Assembly (NCBI RefSeq): GCF_900114385.1
Contig: NZ_FOSW01000016.1
Coordinates: 45,591 to 109,590 of the forward strand
Reading direction: 5' to 3'
Source of the DNA: Geodermatophilus ruber
Lineage (GTDB): Bacteria; Actinomycetota; Actinomycetes; Mycobacteriales; Geodermatophilaceae
Length of the DNA: 64,000 bases
Shown: positions 34,776-43,426 of the stretch, piece by piece
How positions within the stretch are numbered: the first letter of the stretch is position 1
How the letters are laid out: every line of letters begins with the position of its first letter
Made by a program: the position numbers and the translations under genes
Notes under the pieces: generated by a model
Told to the model about the DNA's origin: nothing
The model's input: only the letters and a program-made list of their open reading frames with translations
Database searches by the model: none

Positions 34776-35266
34776 TGAGGATCTCCTCGCCTGGCTGGTT
34801 CCGGTGCAGGCGCGAGGTGAGGACGCCGGCGGCACTGCGGCGCCCGGACGCGGCGACTGCTTGGAGAAGGGCTCCCTGCGGCACCTGTCGCGGCGGCCTC
34901 TCGCAGAGAGGATGCATCGGTCCTGCCAGGCGGCAAGCTCTCCACCGTGTCCGGCTGGTGCCGCGGACGTAAGGGTGCATGAACCGTCTCGGGTTCTGGC
35001 GAGGGACAACTGGCCAGCGACCCGTGGGAGTAGAGCGGCGGCTCTCGCATCGCGACCTCGATCCGGCCGTATCCTCGCGACGCTACTCCCGCCGCCCCCG
35101 CGGAGCACCGCGGACAGCAGCGTTCAGGCCGCCCCGGGCCCGGGCTCATCGACGACCCGGTACGTCCGTCAAGGGCGCCGAGCGTCACGTCCGGACGGCT
35201 GGGACGGCCACTACCTCGACGGCTGACGCGAGCGCCCACACCAGCCACCGATGAGCCCGGACACAC

Positions 35267-35306
35267 GTAGGGCCCGGTCGTCCGACCGGGCCCTACGTGG
35301 TGGAAC
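35267..35306. repeat. Hairpin repeat copy B
   Basis: GTAGGGCCCGGTCG (35267-35280) is the exact complement of CGACCGGGCCCTAC (35283-35296), a 14-bp stem that extends by ACGT-type pairs on both sides. It is followed by GTGGTGGAAC as in copy A. It lies about 85 bp beyond the 3' end of ssrA in the direction of its transcription. A shorter relative, GTAGG-4nt-CCTAC followed by GTGGTGG, overlaps the prfB stop at 54055-54075. Confidence 0.85.
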
Positions 35307-35338
35307 GGGGGTTCACCTGCGGACTCTCCCCGAGCGCC

Positions 35339-35376
35339 GGATTCGGGGAAACGAATCCAGGTTCTCGGGGAGAACC
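35339..35376 (-). terminator. Tandem hairpins ending ssrA
   Basis: Two stems lie directly past the tmRNA CCA end. GGTTCTC (35360-35366) pairs with GAGAACC (35370-35376), and GGATTCG (35339-35345) pairs with CGAATCC (35352-35358). In the direction of ssrA transcription the first stem starts 3 bp after the mature 3' end. Confidence 0.7.
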
Positions 35377-35379
35377 CCG

Positions 35380-35754
35380 TGGTGGAGGTGGCGGGAATCG
35401 AACCCGCGTCCTCCGACGCCTGACCAGGGCTTCTCCGAGCGCAGTCCGCTGCGTCTCTGCTTGACCCCACCGATCTCACGAACGAGTCGGTGTGACGGGC
35501 CCAGTCGCTGTGCGGTGTCCCGTGCGGATCCGCGACCGATCCGCACGGTGAGTCATCTAGCTGATGCCAGGATCCGGGCCGATGACGAACCCGGGCTGAC
35601 AGACTCACTCCTGCTGCTTAGGCAGCGAGAGCGAAGTCGCGCTGACTGGAGTCGGCGCTTGTGTTGTTTGCAACGCGTGGTTAACGAGCTCATCGTTGCC
35701 TTCCTCGGCTCGCTTCCCCTGGTCACACGACCGAAGTCGAGACCATTCACCCCC
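35380..35754 (-). ncRNA. ssrA: Transfer-messenger RNA (tmRNA)
   Basis: The 3' part has a T-arm (GGTTCGATTCCCGCC) and an acceptor end CACCTCCACCA. The 5' end GGGGGTG (35754-35748) pairs with CACCTCC to form a 7-bp acceptor stem with one G-U pair. The tag frame at 35671-35618 starts with GCA and encodes ANNTSADSSQRDFALAA followed by TAA, close to mycobacterial tags ending in DYALAA. The length of 375 nt with encoded CCA is normal for a one-piece tmRNA. SmpB, its protein partner, is encoded at 50434-50910. Confidence 0.96.
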
Positions 35755-35790
35755 TGTGTAGTTGTACGAAGACTCTAACGGCTCCGGCAA
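35755..35790 (-). promoter_or_regulatory. Promoter of ssrA
   Basis: Reading the minus strand, TTGCCG (35790-35785), an 18-bp spacer and TACAAC (35766-35761) are followed 6 bp later by the mature 5' end at 35754. The spacing fits a strong housekeeping promoter. Confidence 0.65.
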
Positions 35791-35913
35791 CGCGGTTGTT
35801 CCCCCCGCGCACCGGTCCCGCCCGGCCCCGTCGATCACGGGGTCGTTGCCGCGGGACGCGCTCGGCGCCGCACGTGGGCGGGCGACGAGCCCATGATCAA
35901 CGCCAGGAGGGCG

Positions 35914-37434
35914 CTACGCCGGGAGCTCCGCGGGCGGGACGCCGGTGTTCATCACCTCGAGGATCGTGTGCGCGTCGAGGTGCCGACCGGTGAGCCGCGC
36001 GCAGATGCGGCCGTCGTAGAACACCACGACCTCGTCGCAGACCGCGGCGAGCTCCCGCGGGTCGGAGGAGGCGACGATCTGCACCGCGCCGCGGTCGGAG
36101 AGCCCGCGCAGGAGGTTGTAGATCTCGGCCTTGGCGCCGACGTCGATCCCGCGGGTCGGGTCGTCCAGCAGCAGCACCGATGGCTCGGCCTCCAGCCACT
36201 TGGCGAACACGACCTTCTGCTGGTTGCCGCCGGAGAGCGCGCCGACCTCCTGGTCGACCGACGGCGTCTTGATGCCCAGCCGGGCCACGTGCTCGCGGGC
36301 CCGCTCCCGCAGCCGGCCGGCCCGGACGAAGGACCCGTCGCGGCGCAGCGCCACGGAGCCGACCTGGCCGACGTTGTCCCAGATCGGCTTGTCGAGCATG
36401 ACCCCGAACCGCTTGCGGTCGCCGGAGACGATGGCGACGCCCTGGCTGATGGCGCCGCGGATGCCCCCCTTGAGCGGCGCGCCGTCGGGCAGGACCACGC
36501 GGCCGGCGTCCGGCCGGAGAACCCCCGCCGCGACGCTGAGCACGGCCCGGTGACCGGAGCCGGCCACGCCGGCCAGGCCGACGACCCGGCCGCACGGGAC
36601 GGCGAGGTCGACCTCCCGCAGCTGACCGCGCACGGTGACCCGCTCCAGCCGCAGCGCCGGCGCCGACGGGTCGACCGCCACCGCACCGGTGTGGGAGCGC
36701 TCCTCGACGATCGCGGCCACCTTGTCGCCGAGCATGTGCGCGACGATCCGGTCGACGGTCAACGAGCTCGCCGGCGCCGCGGGCACGGCCACCCGGCCAT
36801 CGCGCATGATCGTGACCTCGTCGCAGACCGCCAGCACGTCCTCCAGGTGGTGGGAGACGTAGACGACGGCGACGCCCCGCGCCCGCAGCCGGCGCACCAC
36901 GTCGTGCAGCCGGTCGGTCGCCTCCGCGTGCAGCGCCGAGGTGGGCTCGTCGAGGATCAGCACGCGGGGGTCGGTGACCAGCGCGCGGGCGATCTCCAGC
37001 AGCTGGCGCTGGTCGAGCGGCAGGTGCTCGACCGGCTCGTCGAGCGCGACGGCCAGCCCGAGTTCGTCGAGCACCGGCCGGGCCCGCTCGGCCATCTGCC
37101 GGCGGTCCACCAGCGGCCCCCGGCGCGATTCCCGCATGGGGAACAGGTTGGAGAGCACGTCGAGGTCGGGGAACAGGCTGAGCTCCTGCGACACCACCGC
37201 GACGCCCTCGTCGACGGCATCCGCGGTGGAGCGCAGCCGCAGCTCCCGGCCGTCGAGGCGCAGGACACCCGCATCGGGATCGACGGCGCCGACCAGCACC
37301 TTGACCAGCGTCGACTTGCCCGCGCCGTTCTCCCCCAGCAGCGCGTGCACGGTCCCCGGCCGGACGGTGAGGTCGACACCGGCCAGAGCGACGACCCCGC
37401 CGTACGCCTTGCGGATGTCCTGCGCCTCCAGCAC
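35914..37434 (-). CDS. Ribose-type sugar ABC transporter, double ATPase subunit
   Basis: A 506-residue RbsA/MglA-type protein with two nucleotide-binding domains. The first has Walker A LGENGAGKST, a weak signature LPLDQRQLLEIARAL and Walker B VLILDEPTSAL. The second has the degenerate Walker A usual in this family (GVAGSGHRAVL, no Lys), signature LSGGNQQKVVFAKWL and Walker B LLLDDPTRGIDVG. GTG 37434 lies 2 bp after the stop of the binding-protein gene. It is the third gene of a permease, binding protein, ATPase unit and energises uptake of a monosaccharide or similar ligand. Confidence 0.93.
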   Translation of the reverse strand: MLEAQDIRKAYGGVVALAGVDLTVRPGTVHALLGENGAGKSTLVKVLVGAVDPDAGVLRLDGRELRLRSTADAVDEGVAVVSQELSLFPDLDVLSNLFPMRESRRGPLVDRRQMAERARPVLDELGLAVALDEPVEHLPLDQRQLLEIARALVTDPRVLILDEPTSALHAEATDRLHDVVRRLRARGVAVVYVSHHLEDVLAVCDEVTIMRDGRVAVPAAPASSLTVDRIVAHMLGDKVAAIVEERSHTGAVAVDPSAPALRLERVTVRGQLREVDLAVPCGRVVGLAGVAGSGHRAVLSVAAGVLRPDAGRVVLPDGAPLKGGIRGAISQGVAIVSGDRKRFGVMLDKPIWDNVGQVGSVALRRDGSFVRAGRLRERAREHVARLGIKTPSVDQEVGALSGGNQQKVVFAKWLEAEPSVLLLDDPTRGIDVGAKAEIYNLLRGLSDRGAVQIVASSDPRELAAVCDEVVVFYDGRICARLTGRHLDAHTILEVMNTGVPPAELPA

Positions 37435-37436
37435 GG

Positions 37437-38549
37437 CTAGTTCGCCTCCGCCAGGTCGCGCAGCGGCGGGTTGGCGAGCTGCTCCTCGACGAGGTCGGCG
37501 TAGTACTCCATCTTCGCCTCGGTCGACTCCTGCCGGGCCTGGATGTCGGCGACGTTCTCCTGCGTCACCAGCTCCGCGGTGCTCACCCACCAGCCCTCGA
37601 ACATCTCGCGCTCGCCGAGGGCGGACTCGATGAGGAGCCGGGTCGCCAGGTAGCCCTTGAGGAAGTGCTGCGGGTCGGCCGCGGCGAAGTTCGTGCCGTC
37701 GGCGACAGCCTCCACGCCGGCCTGGTTGAGGTCGAACGCACCGGTCAGGAAGCGGCCACCGTTGTCCCGGTTGATCCTCGCCAGCGAGGCGAGGGCGGCG
37801 TCACCGGAGTCGAGGAACACCGAGGCCCCGCTGTTGGCCTGCACCAGGTTGTTCCAGGCGCTGAAGTTCGACGTCGGGTCCGGGGCGCTGGCCACCGGGC
37901 CGACGACCTCGAAGCCGGGCAGGTTCTCCTCGAACGCCTGCTTCATGCCGAGGGCCCGGTTGTCCAGCGGGGGGATGCCGGGGATGGGGCTGGCGACGAC
38001 GGCCGACCCCTCCACGGTCCCCGCCTCCTGCAGCCGGCGGATCGCCTCCTCGGCCAGCATCGCGCCCGCGGCGACGTTGTCGTTGCCGATGTAGGAGGTG
38101 ACGTTCGACCCCGGCAGGGGCGGGGTGTCCACGGACATGACCGGGATCCCCTGGTCCACCGCGCGGGCCTGGGCGCGGACGAGCAGGTCCGGCGTCAAGG
38201 TCTGCACCGCGATGCCGTCGGTGGCCGTGCGCATCGCGTCCTCGAACATCTTGACCTGCGCCGGGCCGTCGAGGCTCGTCGGCGCGATGACCTGGACGTC
38301 GACGCCGAACTCCTCACCGGCCGCCTCGGCGCCGGCCATCATCTCCTGGGTGAAGTTCTGGCTGCCGTCGGAGCCGATGAACGCGATGTTCAGGTCCTCG
38401 GCGGCGACGTCGCCACCGGCTGCCGCAGCGCTGCCGCCGTCGTCGTTGCTGCCGCACGCGGCGAGCAGCACGACCATGGCGCCGGCGACCAGGGCGCGGG
38501 GGGCCCGCGCCGTCGGACCGGTGCGTCCGGTCCCCGAACGTGTGCGCAC
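37437..38549 (-). CDS. Ribose-type sugar ABC substrate-binding lipoprotein
   Basis: A 370-residue periplasmic-binding protein of the Peripla_BP_4 (RbsB-like) type. The signal peptide ends in LLAACGS, and a Gly/Ala linker leads to DLNIAFIGSDGSQNFTQEMMAGAEAAGEEFGVDVQVI. Further family segments are DAMRTATDGIAVQTLTPDLL, YIGNDNVAAGAMLAEEAI and FDLNQAGVEAV. GTG 38549 has AGGAGG at a 6-nt spacing. It probably binds a pentose, an autoinducer-2-like or a polyol ligand; the sequence does not say which. The ATPase gene follows after 2 bp. Confidence 0.92.
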   Translation of the reverse strand: MRTRSGTGRTGPTARAPRALVAGAMVVLLAACGSNDDGGSAAAAGGDVAAEDLNIAFIGSDGSQNFTQEMMAGAEAAGEEFGVDVQVIAPTSLDGPAQVKMFEDAMRTATDGIAVQTLTPDLLVRAQARAVDQGIPVMSVDTPPLPGSNVTSYIGNDNVAAGAMLAEEAIRRLQEAGTVEGSAVVASPIPGIPPLDNRALGMKQAFEENLPGFEVVGPVASAPDPTSNFSAWNNLVQANSGASVFLDSGDAALASLARINRDNGGRFLTGAFDLNQAGVEAVADGTNFAAADPQHFLKGYLATRLLIESALGEREMFEGWWVSTAELVTQENVADIQARQESTEAKMEYYADLVEEQLANPPLRDLAEAN

Positions 38550-38656
38550 GATGTTCCTCCTGGGGGGTGGTGCCCGGATTCCGGGCAGGGTGGGAACGCC
38601 CCAGGCGATGTGCTGCGCCTGGGAGTCAGGGAGGCGAACGCCGGTGGGCCGGCGTC

Positions 38657-39721
38657 CTACAGCTGCGGGGCGCTGTTCCGAGCGGCCGTTCGTCGGCGGC
38701 GGACCACGCTGTCCAGCGCCACCGCGGCGAGGATGACCGCGCCGGTGGCGAACTGGTTCCAGTTGATCGGCACGCTGAAGTAGGCCAGGCCGCTGCCGAC
38801 CACGCCGAGCAGGACGGCGCCGAGCGCGGCGCCGACGATGGTGGCCTTGCCGCCGGCGAGCGACGTGCCCCCGATGACCGCCGCGGCGATCGCCAGGAGC
38901 TCGTAGCCGGTGCCGGTGTTGGGATCGGCCGCGCCGAGGTAGCCGATGGTCAGCACGCCGGCCAGGCCGCCGAGCGCCCCGGTGAGCACGAACGCCTGCA
39001 TGCGGACCCGGTTGACCGGGATGCCGCTGAACGCCGCCGCGTCGGGGTTGGACCCGATGGAGCGCACCCGGTAGCCGAACGGCGTCGCCCGCAGGACGAC
39101 GGTGAGGACGAGGGCGACCACGACGAGCACGATCCCGGTGACCGGGACGCCGGCGACGTCCCCGCCGATGACCTGGGAGAAGGAGTCGTCGACCGGCGGC
39201 CCGAGGACCTGCGTCCCGTCGCTGAGCGCGAGGGTGAGGCCGCGGAACATCGCGAGCGTGGCCAGGGTGGCGACGATCGACGGCAGCTTGAAGTACTGGA
39301 TCAGCAGCGCGTTGAACAACCCGAGCAGCCCGCCGACGACGATGGCGAGCAGGGCACTCAGCCACGGGTTCAGCCCGCTCTGGACCAGCATCGCGCACGC
39401 CAGCGCGGTGAGCGCGTACACCGAGCCGACCGAGAGATCCAGCTCCCGCATGGCGAGCAGGAAGGCCATGCCGCAGGCGAGGATCCCGACGTAGGTGGCC
39501 TGGTTGAGGATGGCCATCAGCTGGTCGAACTGGAGGAAGCGCGGGTAGAACGCGCCGATCGCCAGGACCAGTACGACGGTCGCGATCAGCACCCCCAGGT
39601 ACTCCTGGGAGAGGACGGTCCGGCCTGTGCGGCGCAGCGAGCCGCCGTCGCTTCCCGGACCACGACCGGCGTCGCCCCGCCGGGGAGCGTCGGTCGAGGG
39701 CGAGACGGTGGTCTCGCTCAT
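38657..39721 (-). CDS. Ribose-type sugar ABC permease
   Basis: A 354-residue RbsC-like permease with about nine hydrophobic segments after a 40-residue cytoplasmic N-terminus. Hallmarks are ATYVGILACGMAFLLAMRELDLSVGSVYALTALACAML, KLPSIVATLATLAMFRGL, the EAA-like loop NPDAAAFSGIPVNRVRMQAFVLTGALGGLAGVL and GGTSLAGGKATIVGAALGAVLLGVV. It is the first gene of the sugar transport unit; 400 bp of upstream DNA contain a perfect inverted repeat likely to be its operator. Confidence 0.92.
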   Translation of the reverse strand: MSETTVSPSTDAPRRGDAGRGPGSDGGSLRRTGRTVLSQEYLGVLIATVVLVLAIGAFYPRFLQFDQLMAILNQATYVGILACGMAFLLAMRELDLSVGSVYALTALACAMLVQSGLNPWLSALLAIVVGGLLGLFNALLIQYFKLPSIVATLATLAMFRGLTLALSDGTQVLGPPVDDSFSQVIGGDVAGVPVTGIVLVVVALVLTVVLRATPFGYRVRSIGSNPDAAAFSGIPVNRVRMQAFVLTGALGGLAGVLTIGYLGAADPNTGTGYELLAIAAAVIGGTSLAGGKATIVGAALGAVLLGVVGSGLAYFSVPINWNQFATGAVILAAVALDSVVRRRRTAARNSAPQL

Positions 39722-40124
39722 GTGCGCGGGGTCGCCGCGAGCGGCCGGTCGCAGAAGACGTCCACTGGGTCCCCTTCGTCTCGCCCGGGAGCCGGGCACG
39801 GTCGTCGTCCTCAGCGCGCCGGGGCGTCGCCGGCCTGAGAACGGGGAGCGCAGAGGCCCCCGTTCTGTACGCAGTGCGGACATTCGTTCGCTGGCGGGGT
39901 GACCCTGTTGCAGCACCGACTGTGCTGTCAAGCACAGTCGTGAGGTGCGTCTCCCGATCGTTATCCGCGCTGGCAGGAGCCCCGTGAACGCCGCGGGATC
40001 CGGACAGAGGACGCGCGATCGGGATGGCCGGGGACGCCCGTAGGCCCTAGGGTCCACAGCCCGGAGGAGGTCTGTCGTCCGTTCTACGGACGGACCAGCG
40101 GGTCGGGCCCGGGGCCCGCGGCGG
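39722..40124. promoter_or_regulatory. Upstream control region of the sugar ABC operon
   Basis: No gene is supported in these 403 bp. Visible elements are the inverted repeat at 39917-39940 and a leader hairpin GAACGGGG (39839-39846) with CCCCGTTC (39858-39865). The right end is the 3' flank of the araC-type gene. Confidence 0.5.
39917..39940. promoter_or_regulatory. Perfect inverted repeat, candidate operator
   Basis: CGACTGTGCT (39917-39926), spacer GTCA, AGCACAGTCG (39931-39940). It is about 195 bp upstream of the permease start. LacI or GntR-type dimers commonly use sites of this form in sugar operons, but no such regulator gene lies nearby. Confidence 0.55.
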
Positions 40125-41093
40125 TCAGCCGGTGCGCGTGCGGGAGGGCAGCTCCCCGAAGCGCTCCCGGTAGGCGGCGGAGAACCGGCCCAGGTGCGTG
40201 AAGCCGCACGCGAGCGCGGCCTCGGTGACGCTCGAGCCGCCGTCGGCCAGCAGCCGGCGCACCTGGTCGAGCCGGACGTCGCGCAGATAGCTCATCGGTG
40301 ACTGGCCGAGGTGGGCGCCGAACGCCTCCTGCAACCGGCGCGCGCTCGACCCCGCCGCGGCGGCGAGATCGGTCACGGTCAGCGGCTGGGCGTAGTGCTC
40401 GTGGATGTGCTCGAGGGCCCGGCGGACGGTGCGGGGGCGCAGCGGCCGGGCGGAGTCGGCGAGGTCCGCCGAGTAGTTGTGCGGCTGCGCGGCCAGCAGG
40501 CCGGCCACCAGGGTGCGGACCTGCCGCCGGCGGACCAGCGGCGAGTCCAGCAGCCCGGGCCGGTCGAGCGCGGTCAGGGTGAACTCGACCAGCGACAGCC
40601 AGGAGCGGCCGGCCCCCCTGCGCAGGTCGAAGCCGGCCGTCCACCGGACCGGGTCGGTGACCGGGCGGCCGAGCATCGCGCCCAGCTCGCCCTCGACCAG
40701 TTCGCGACCGAACTTCATCCCGATCAGCCGGCTGCCGGCGCGGGCCCGCAGCTGGTGGCGCTCGCGCACACCGTGGACGGCGGCGATGCCCGGCTCGAGC
40801 AGTACCTCGTCGCGGCCGCTGACCGCGACGACCGAGCCGGACAGGACGAGGTTCACGTGGTGGGTGGTGGTGTCCTGGTCCGGGGTCACGTCCACGCTGC
40901 CGCCCGGCTGGATGTAGCCGAGGGTGAAGTCCGGCTCGTGCAGGGCGTTCAGCACCGACGGCGCCGGGAACCGCCCCGCGGACTCGGGGGCGACGTGGGC
41001 CGGGTAGTAGACCCCGTTGAGCCGGGCGGTGAACTCCTCGACGTCGCTGGAGAGGCACAGCGGGAATCGGTGCAGCGGCGGCGCCGGTGACAT
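40125..41093 (-). CDS. AraC family regulator divergent from dioxygenase
   Basis: A 322-residue activator with an N-terminal AraC_binding_2-like sensor domain (residues about 15-190) and a C-terminal double helix-turn-helix (VRRALEHIHEHYAQPLTVTDLAAAAGSSARRLQEAFGAHLGQSPMSYLRDVRLDQVRRLL, then ALACGFTHLGRFSAAYRERFGELPS). ATG 41093 is preceded by GAGGGAG at a good distance. Regulators of this type commonly activate divergent aromatic-degradation genes; the intradiol dioxygenase starts 227 bp away on the other strand, making it the likely target. Confidence 0.92.
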   Translation of the reverse strand: MSPAPPLHRFPLCLSSDVEEFTARLNGVYYPAHVAPESAGRFPAPSVLNALHEPDFTLGYIQPGGSVDVTPDQDTTTHHVNLVLSGSVVAVSGRDEVLLEPGIAAVHGVRERHQLRARAGSRLIGMKFGRELVEGELGAMLGRPVTDPVRWTAGFDLRRGAGRSWLSLVEFTLTALDRPGLLDSPLVRRRQVRTLVAGLLAAQPHNYSADLADSARPLRPRTVRRALEHIHEHYAQPLTVTDLAAAAGSSARRLQEAFGAHLGQSPMSYLRDVRLDQVRRLLADGGSSVTEAALACGFTHLGRFSAAYRERFGELPSRTRTG

Positions 41094-41320
41094 CGGGCTC
41101 CCTCGCGACGGAACGACGGACACGGGCGCCCCACGGTAGAGGGCACCGGAGCGCCACGACAGGCGCGCCCCCGGTCCGCGCCGGCCGTGTCGCCCTTCCG
41201 TGGGGTGGGATGGACCCGTTCCGGTCGCGGATTCCGGCTCCCGCCCGCGCGCGGCGGACAACCGGCCGGCACGCACCGTCTACCGTGGCCGGGCTCACAT
41301 CACTTCCGGAGGGCCGCCGC

Positions 41321-42220
41321 ATGACCGACGTCCGCACCGACGCATCCGCCGTCGTTCCCGAGGACATCACCGAGGAGACCGTCACCGACGCGACCGTCGC
41401 GAGCTTCGCCGCGACCCCGGACACGCGGCTACGCGACCTGCTCTCCGCCGTGGTGCGCGGGCTGCACGCCGCGGTCCGCGAGGTGGAGCCGACGATCGCC
41501 GAGTGGGAGGCGGCGGTCGACTTCCTCACCCGCACCGGGCAGAAGTGCGACGACGTCCGGCAGGAGTTCGTGCTGCTCTCCGACGTCCTCGGCGTCTCCG
41601 CCCTGGTGGAGAACATCAACCACCGCAAGGTCGCCGGCGCGACCGAGGCGACCGTCCTCGGCCCGTTCCACATGACCACCTCCCCGGCGCGCGAGAACGG
41701 GGACTCGATCGACGAGGTGGGCGGCCGGGAGACGTGCGTGGTCACCGGGCGGGTGCTGTCGGTCTCCGGCGAGCCACTGACCGGCGCCACCGTCGACGTG
41801 TGGCAGGCCGACGAGAACGGCTTCTACGACGTGCAGCAGCCCGACGTCCAGCCGCCGGGCAACGGCCGCGGGCTGTTCACGACCGACGCCGAGGGCCGGT
41901 TCTGGTTCACGACCGTCGTCCCGGCGCACTACCCCATCCCCACCGACGGCCCGGTGGGCGAGCTGCTCACCGCCACGGCACGCCACCCGTTCCGGCCGGC
42001 GCACATCCACTTCATCGCCGAGGCGGCGGGCCACGTGCCGGTGACCACGCACATCTTCGTGGCCGGCAGCCCCTACCTGGACGCCGATGCGGTGTTCGCG
42101 GTGAAGCGCAGCCTGGTGCGGGACTTCGCCCCCGTCGACGACCCGGAGGAGGCGGCCCGCCTCGGGGTGGCCAACCCGTTCCGGCGCGCGGTCATCGACC
42201 TGGTCGTCCAGCCGACGTGA
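41321..42220 (+). CDS. Intradiol ring-cleavage dioxygenase (catechol/hydroxyquinol type)
   Basis: A 299-residue non-haem Fe(III) dioxygenase. The N-terminal linker domain contains EWEAAVDFLTRTGQKCDDVRQEFVLLSDVLGVSALVE, as in catechol and hydroxyquinol 1,2-dioxygenases. Iron ligands are the Tyr of NGFYDVQQ, the Tyr of AHYPIPTDGP and the two His of RPAHIHF. The ring-opening domain starts at GRVLSVSGEPLTGATVDVWQADENG. ATG 41321 has GGAGGG upstream. The length and the DVQQPD motif favour hydroxyquinol 1,2-dioxygenase, but catechol cannot be excluded. No maleylacetate reductase or muconate enzymes are adjacent. Confidence 0.9.
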   Translation: MTDVRTDASAVVPEDITEETVTDATVASFAATPDTRLRDLLSAVVRGLHAAVREVEPTIAEWEAAVDFLTRTGQKCDDVRQEFVLLSDVLGVSALVENINHRKVAGATEATVLGPFHMTTSPARENGDSIDEVGGRETCVVTGRVLSVSGEPLTGATVDVWQADENGFYDVQQPDVQPPGNGRGLFTTDAEGRFWFTTVVPAHYPIPTDGPVGELLTATARHPFRPAHIHFIAEAAGHVPVTTHIFVAGSPYLDADAVFAVKRSLVRDFAPVDDPEEAARLGVANPFRRAVIDLVVQPT

Positions 42221-42233
42221 CCCGGGCGAGGCG

Positions 42234-43370
42234 TCAGATCCAGCCGCGGCGCTTGAAGACGGCGTACAGCGTCAGGCTCACGCCCAGCATCGCCAGCAGC
42301 GCGAACGGGTAGCCCAGCGACCAGTGCAGCTCGGGCATGTCGTCGAAGTTCATCCCGTAGACGGTGCCCACCAGCGTGGGGGCGAACAGGATGGCCGCCC
42401 ACGCGGAGATCTTCTTGACCTCCTCGCCCTGGGCGATCGAGGCCTCGGTGAGCTCCCGGATCTCCTCGTTCTGCCGCTGCGCCACCAGCGTCGCGTTGAC
42501 GGTGAGGATGTCGCGCAGCTGCAACCGGAACGCCTCCACCCGCTCGGTCACCTGGACGACGTGGTCCTCGACGTCCCGCAGGTAGCTGCGCAGCTCCTCC
42601 TCCACCCCGTACTTGTCGAAGCCGGCGGCGATCGCGGCGAGGATGCCGGTCAGCGGCTGGGCGGCCCGCTGGAACTCCAGCACCTCCTGGGAGAGCTCGT
42701 AGATGCGCCGCGAGACGCCGGGGTCGCCGCGGAAGACCTCGGTCTCGATCTCGTCGATGTCGTTGGCCAACCCCTCGACCACCGGCGAGTAGCCGTCGAC
42801 GACGGCGTCGAGGATGGCGTAGAGCACCGCCTCGCTGCCCTTGGCCAGCAGCGCCGGCTCGCTCTCCAGCCGGCGGCGCACCCGGGACAGGTCCGGCGAC
42901 TCGCTGTGCCGGACGGAGATGGCGAAATTGCCGCCGAGGAACAGGTGCAGCTCTCCGAACTCGACCTCCTCGGCCGCGTCCACGTACCGGGCGGCCTTGA
43001 GGACGACGAACAGCGTGTCCCCGTAGCGCTCGAACTTCGGCCGCTGGTGGGCCTTGATCGCGTCCTCGACGGCGAGCTCGGGCAGGTCGTACTGCTCGGC
43101 CAGCTCGCCGAGCGCGCCCGGCTCGGGTCGATAGAGGCCCAGCCAGACCAGGCGCTCGTCGTCCTCGGCCAGGTACGCCCGGCTCTCGCCCACCGTCTCG
43201 GGCGTGGCGATCCGCCGCCCTTCGGAGTAGACGGCGTTGTCCACGATCCGGGACGGCCGCGGCGGTGCCGCCGGGGCGTCGGACGAGGCGGGAGCGAGCG
43301 TCAGCTCCGGCCGCGGACGGCGGGCGAGGGTGGACAGGGCGGTGAGGGACGCACGGCGGCGGTCGACCAC
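42234..43370 (-). CDS. CorA family magnesium/cobalt transporter
   Basis: A 378-residue CorA protein. A large cytoplasmic funnel domain (residues about 40-310, including VVDGYSPVVEGLANDIDEIETEVF and a long stalk helix) precedes two C-terminal membrane helices. The selectivity signature is YGMNFDDMPEL between them, followed by a basic tail (FKRRGWI). The first 40 residues are a Pro/Ala-rich extension. GTG 43370 has AGGAG 7 bp upstream. The leader contains a large compound hairpin at 43427-43479. Confidence 0.94.
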   Translation of the reverse strand: MVDRRRASLTALSTLARRPRPELTLAPASSDAPAAPPRPSRIVDNAVYSEGRRIATPETVGESRAYLAEDDERLVWLGLYRPEPGALGELAEQYDLPELAVEDAIKAHQRPKFERYGDTLFVVLKAARYVDAAEEVEFGELHLFLGGNFAISVRHSESPDLSRVRRRLESEPALLAKGSEAVLYAILDAVVDGYSPVVEGLANDIDEIETEVFRGDPGVSRRIYELSQEVLEFQRAAQPLTGILAAIAAGFDKYGVEEELRSYLRDVEDHVVQVTERVEAFRLQLRDILTVNATLVAQRQNEEIRELTEASIAQGEEVKKISAWAAILFAPTLVGTVYGMNFDDMPELHWSLGYPFALLAMLGVSLTLYAVFKRRGWI

Positions 43371-43426
43371 GACGGACTCCTGAAAGGAACGCTGGAGGGG
43401 GACGCGTCGGAGGTCCGCGCCCGCGA

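Larger units (their letters stand above)
34776..35379. other. 600-bp region between the SCP2-like gene and ssrA
   Basis: No convincing gene on either strand; the open frames have no recognisable family. The region must contain the promoter of the SCP2/hydrolase pair. Its right end has three consecutive hairpins downstream of ssrA: the repeat at 35267-35296 and the two stems at 35339-35376. Confidence 0.45.

Noticed and set aside
34754..35254. Small open frames between the SCP2-like gene and ssrA
   Set aside because: No ribosome sites, no hydrophobic or family-like pattern, and they overlap on several frames.
40040..40124. GC-rich inverted repeat CGGGCCCGGGGCCCG near 40100 as a terminator of the araC-type gene
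   Set aside because: Self-pairing in such GC-rich DNA is expected by chance and the stem is short and ambiguous.
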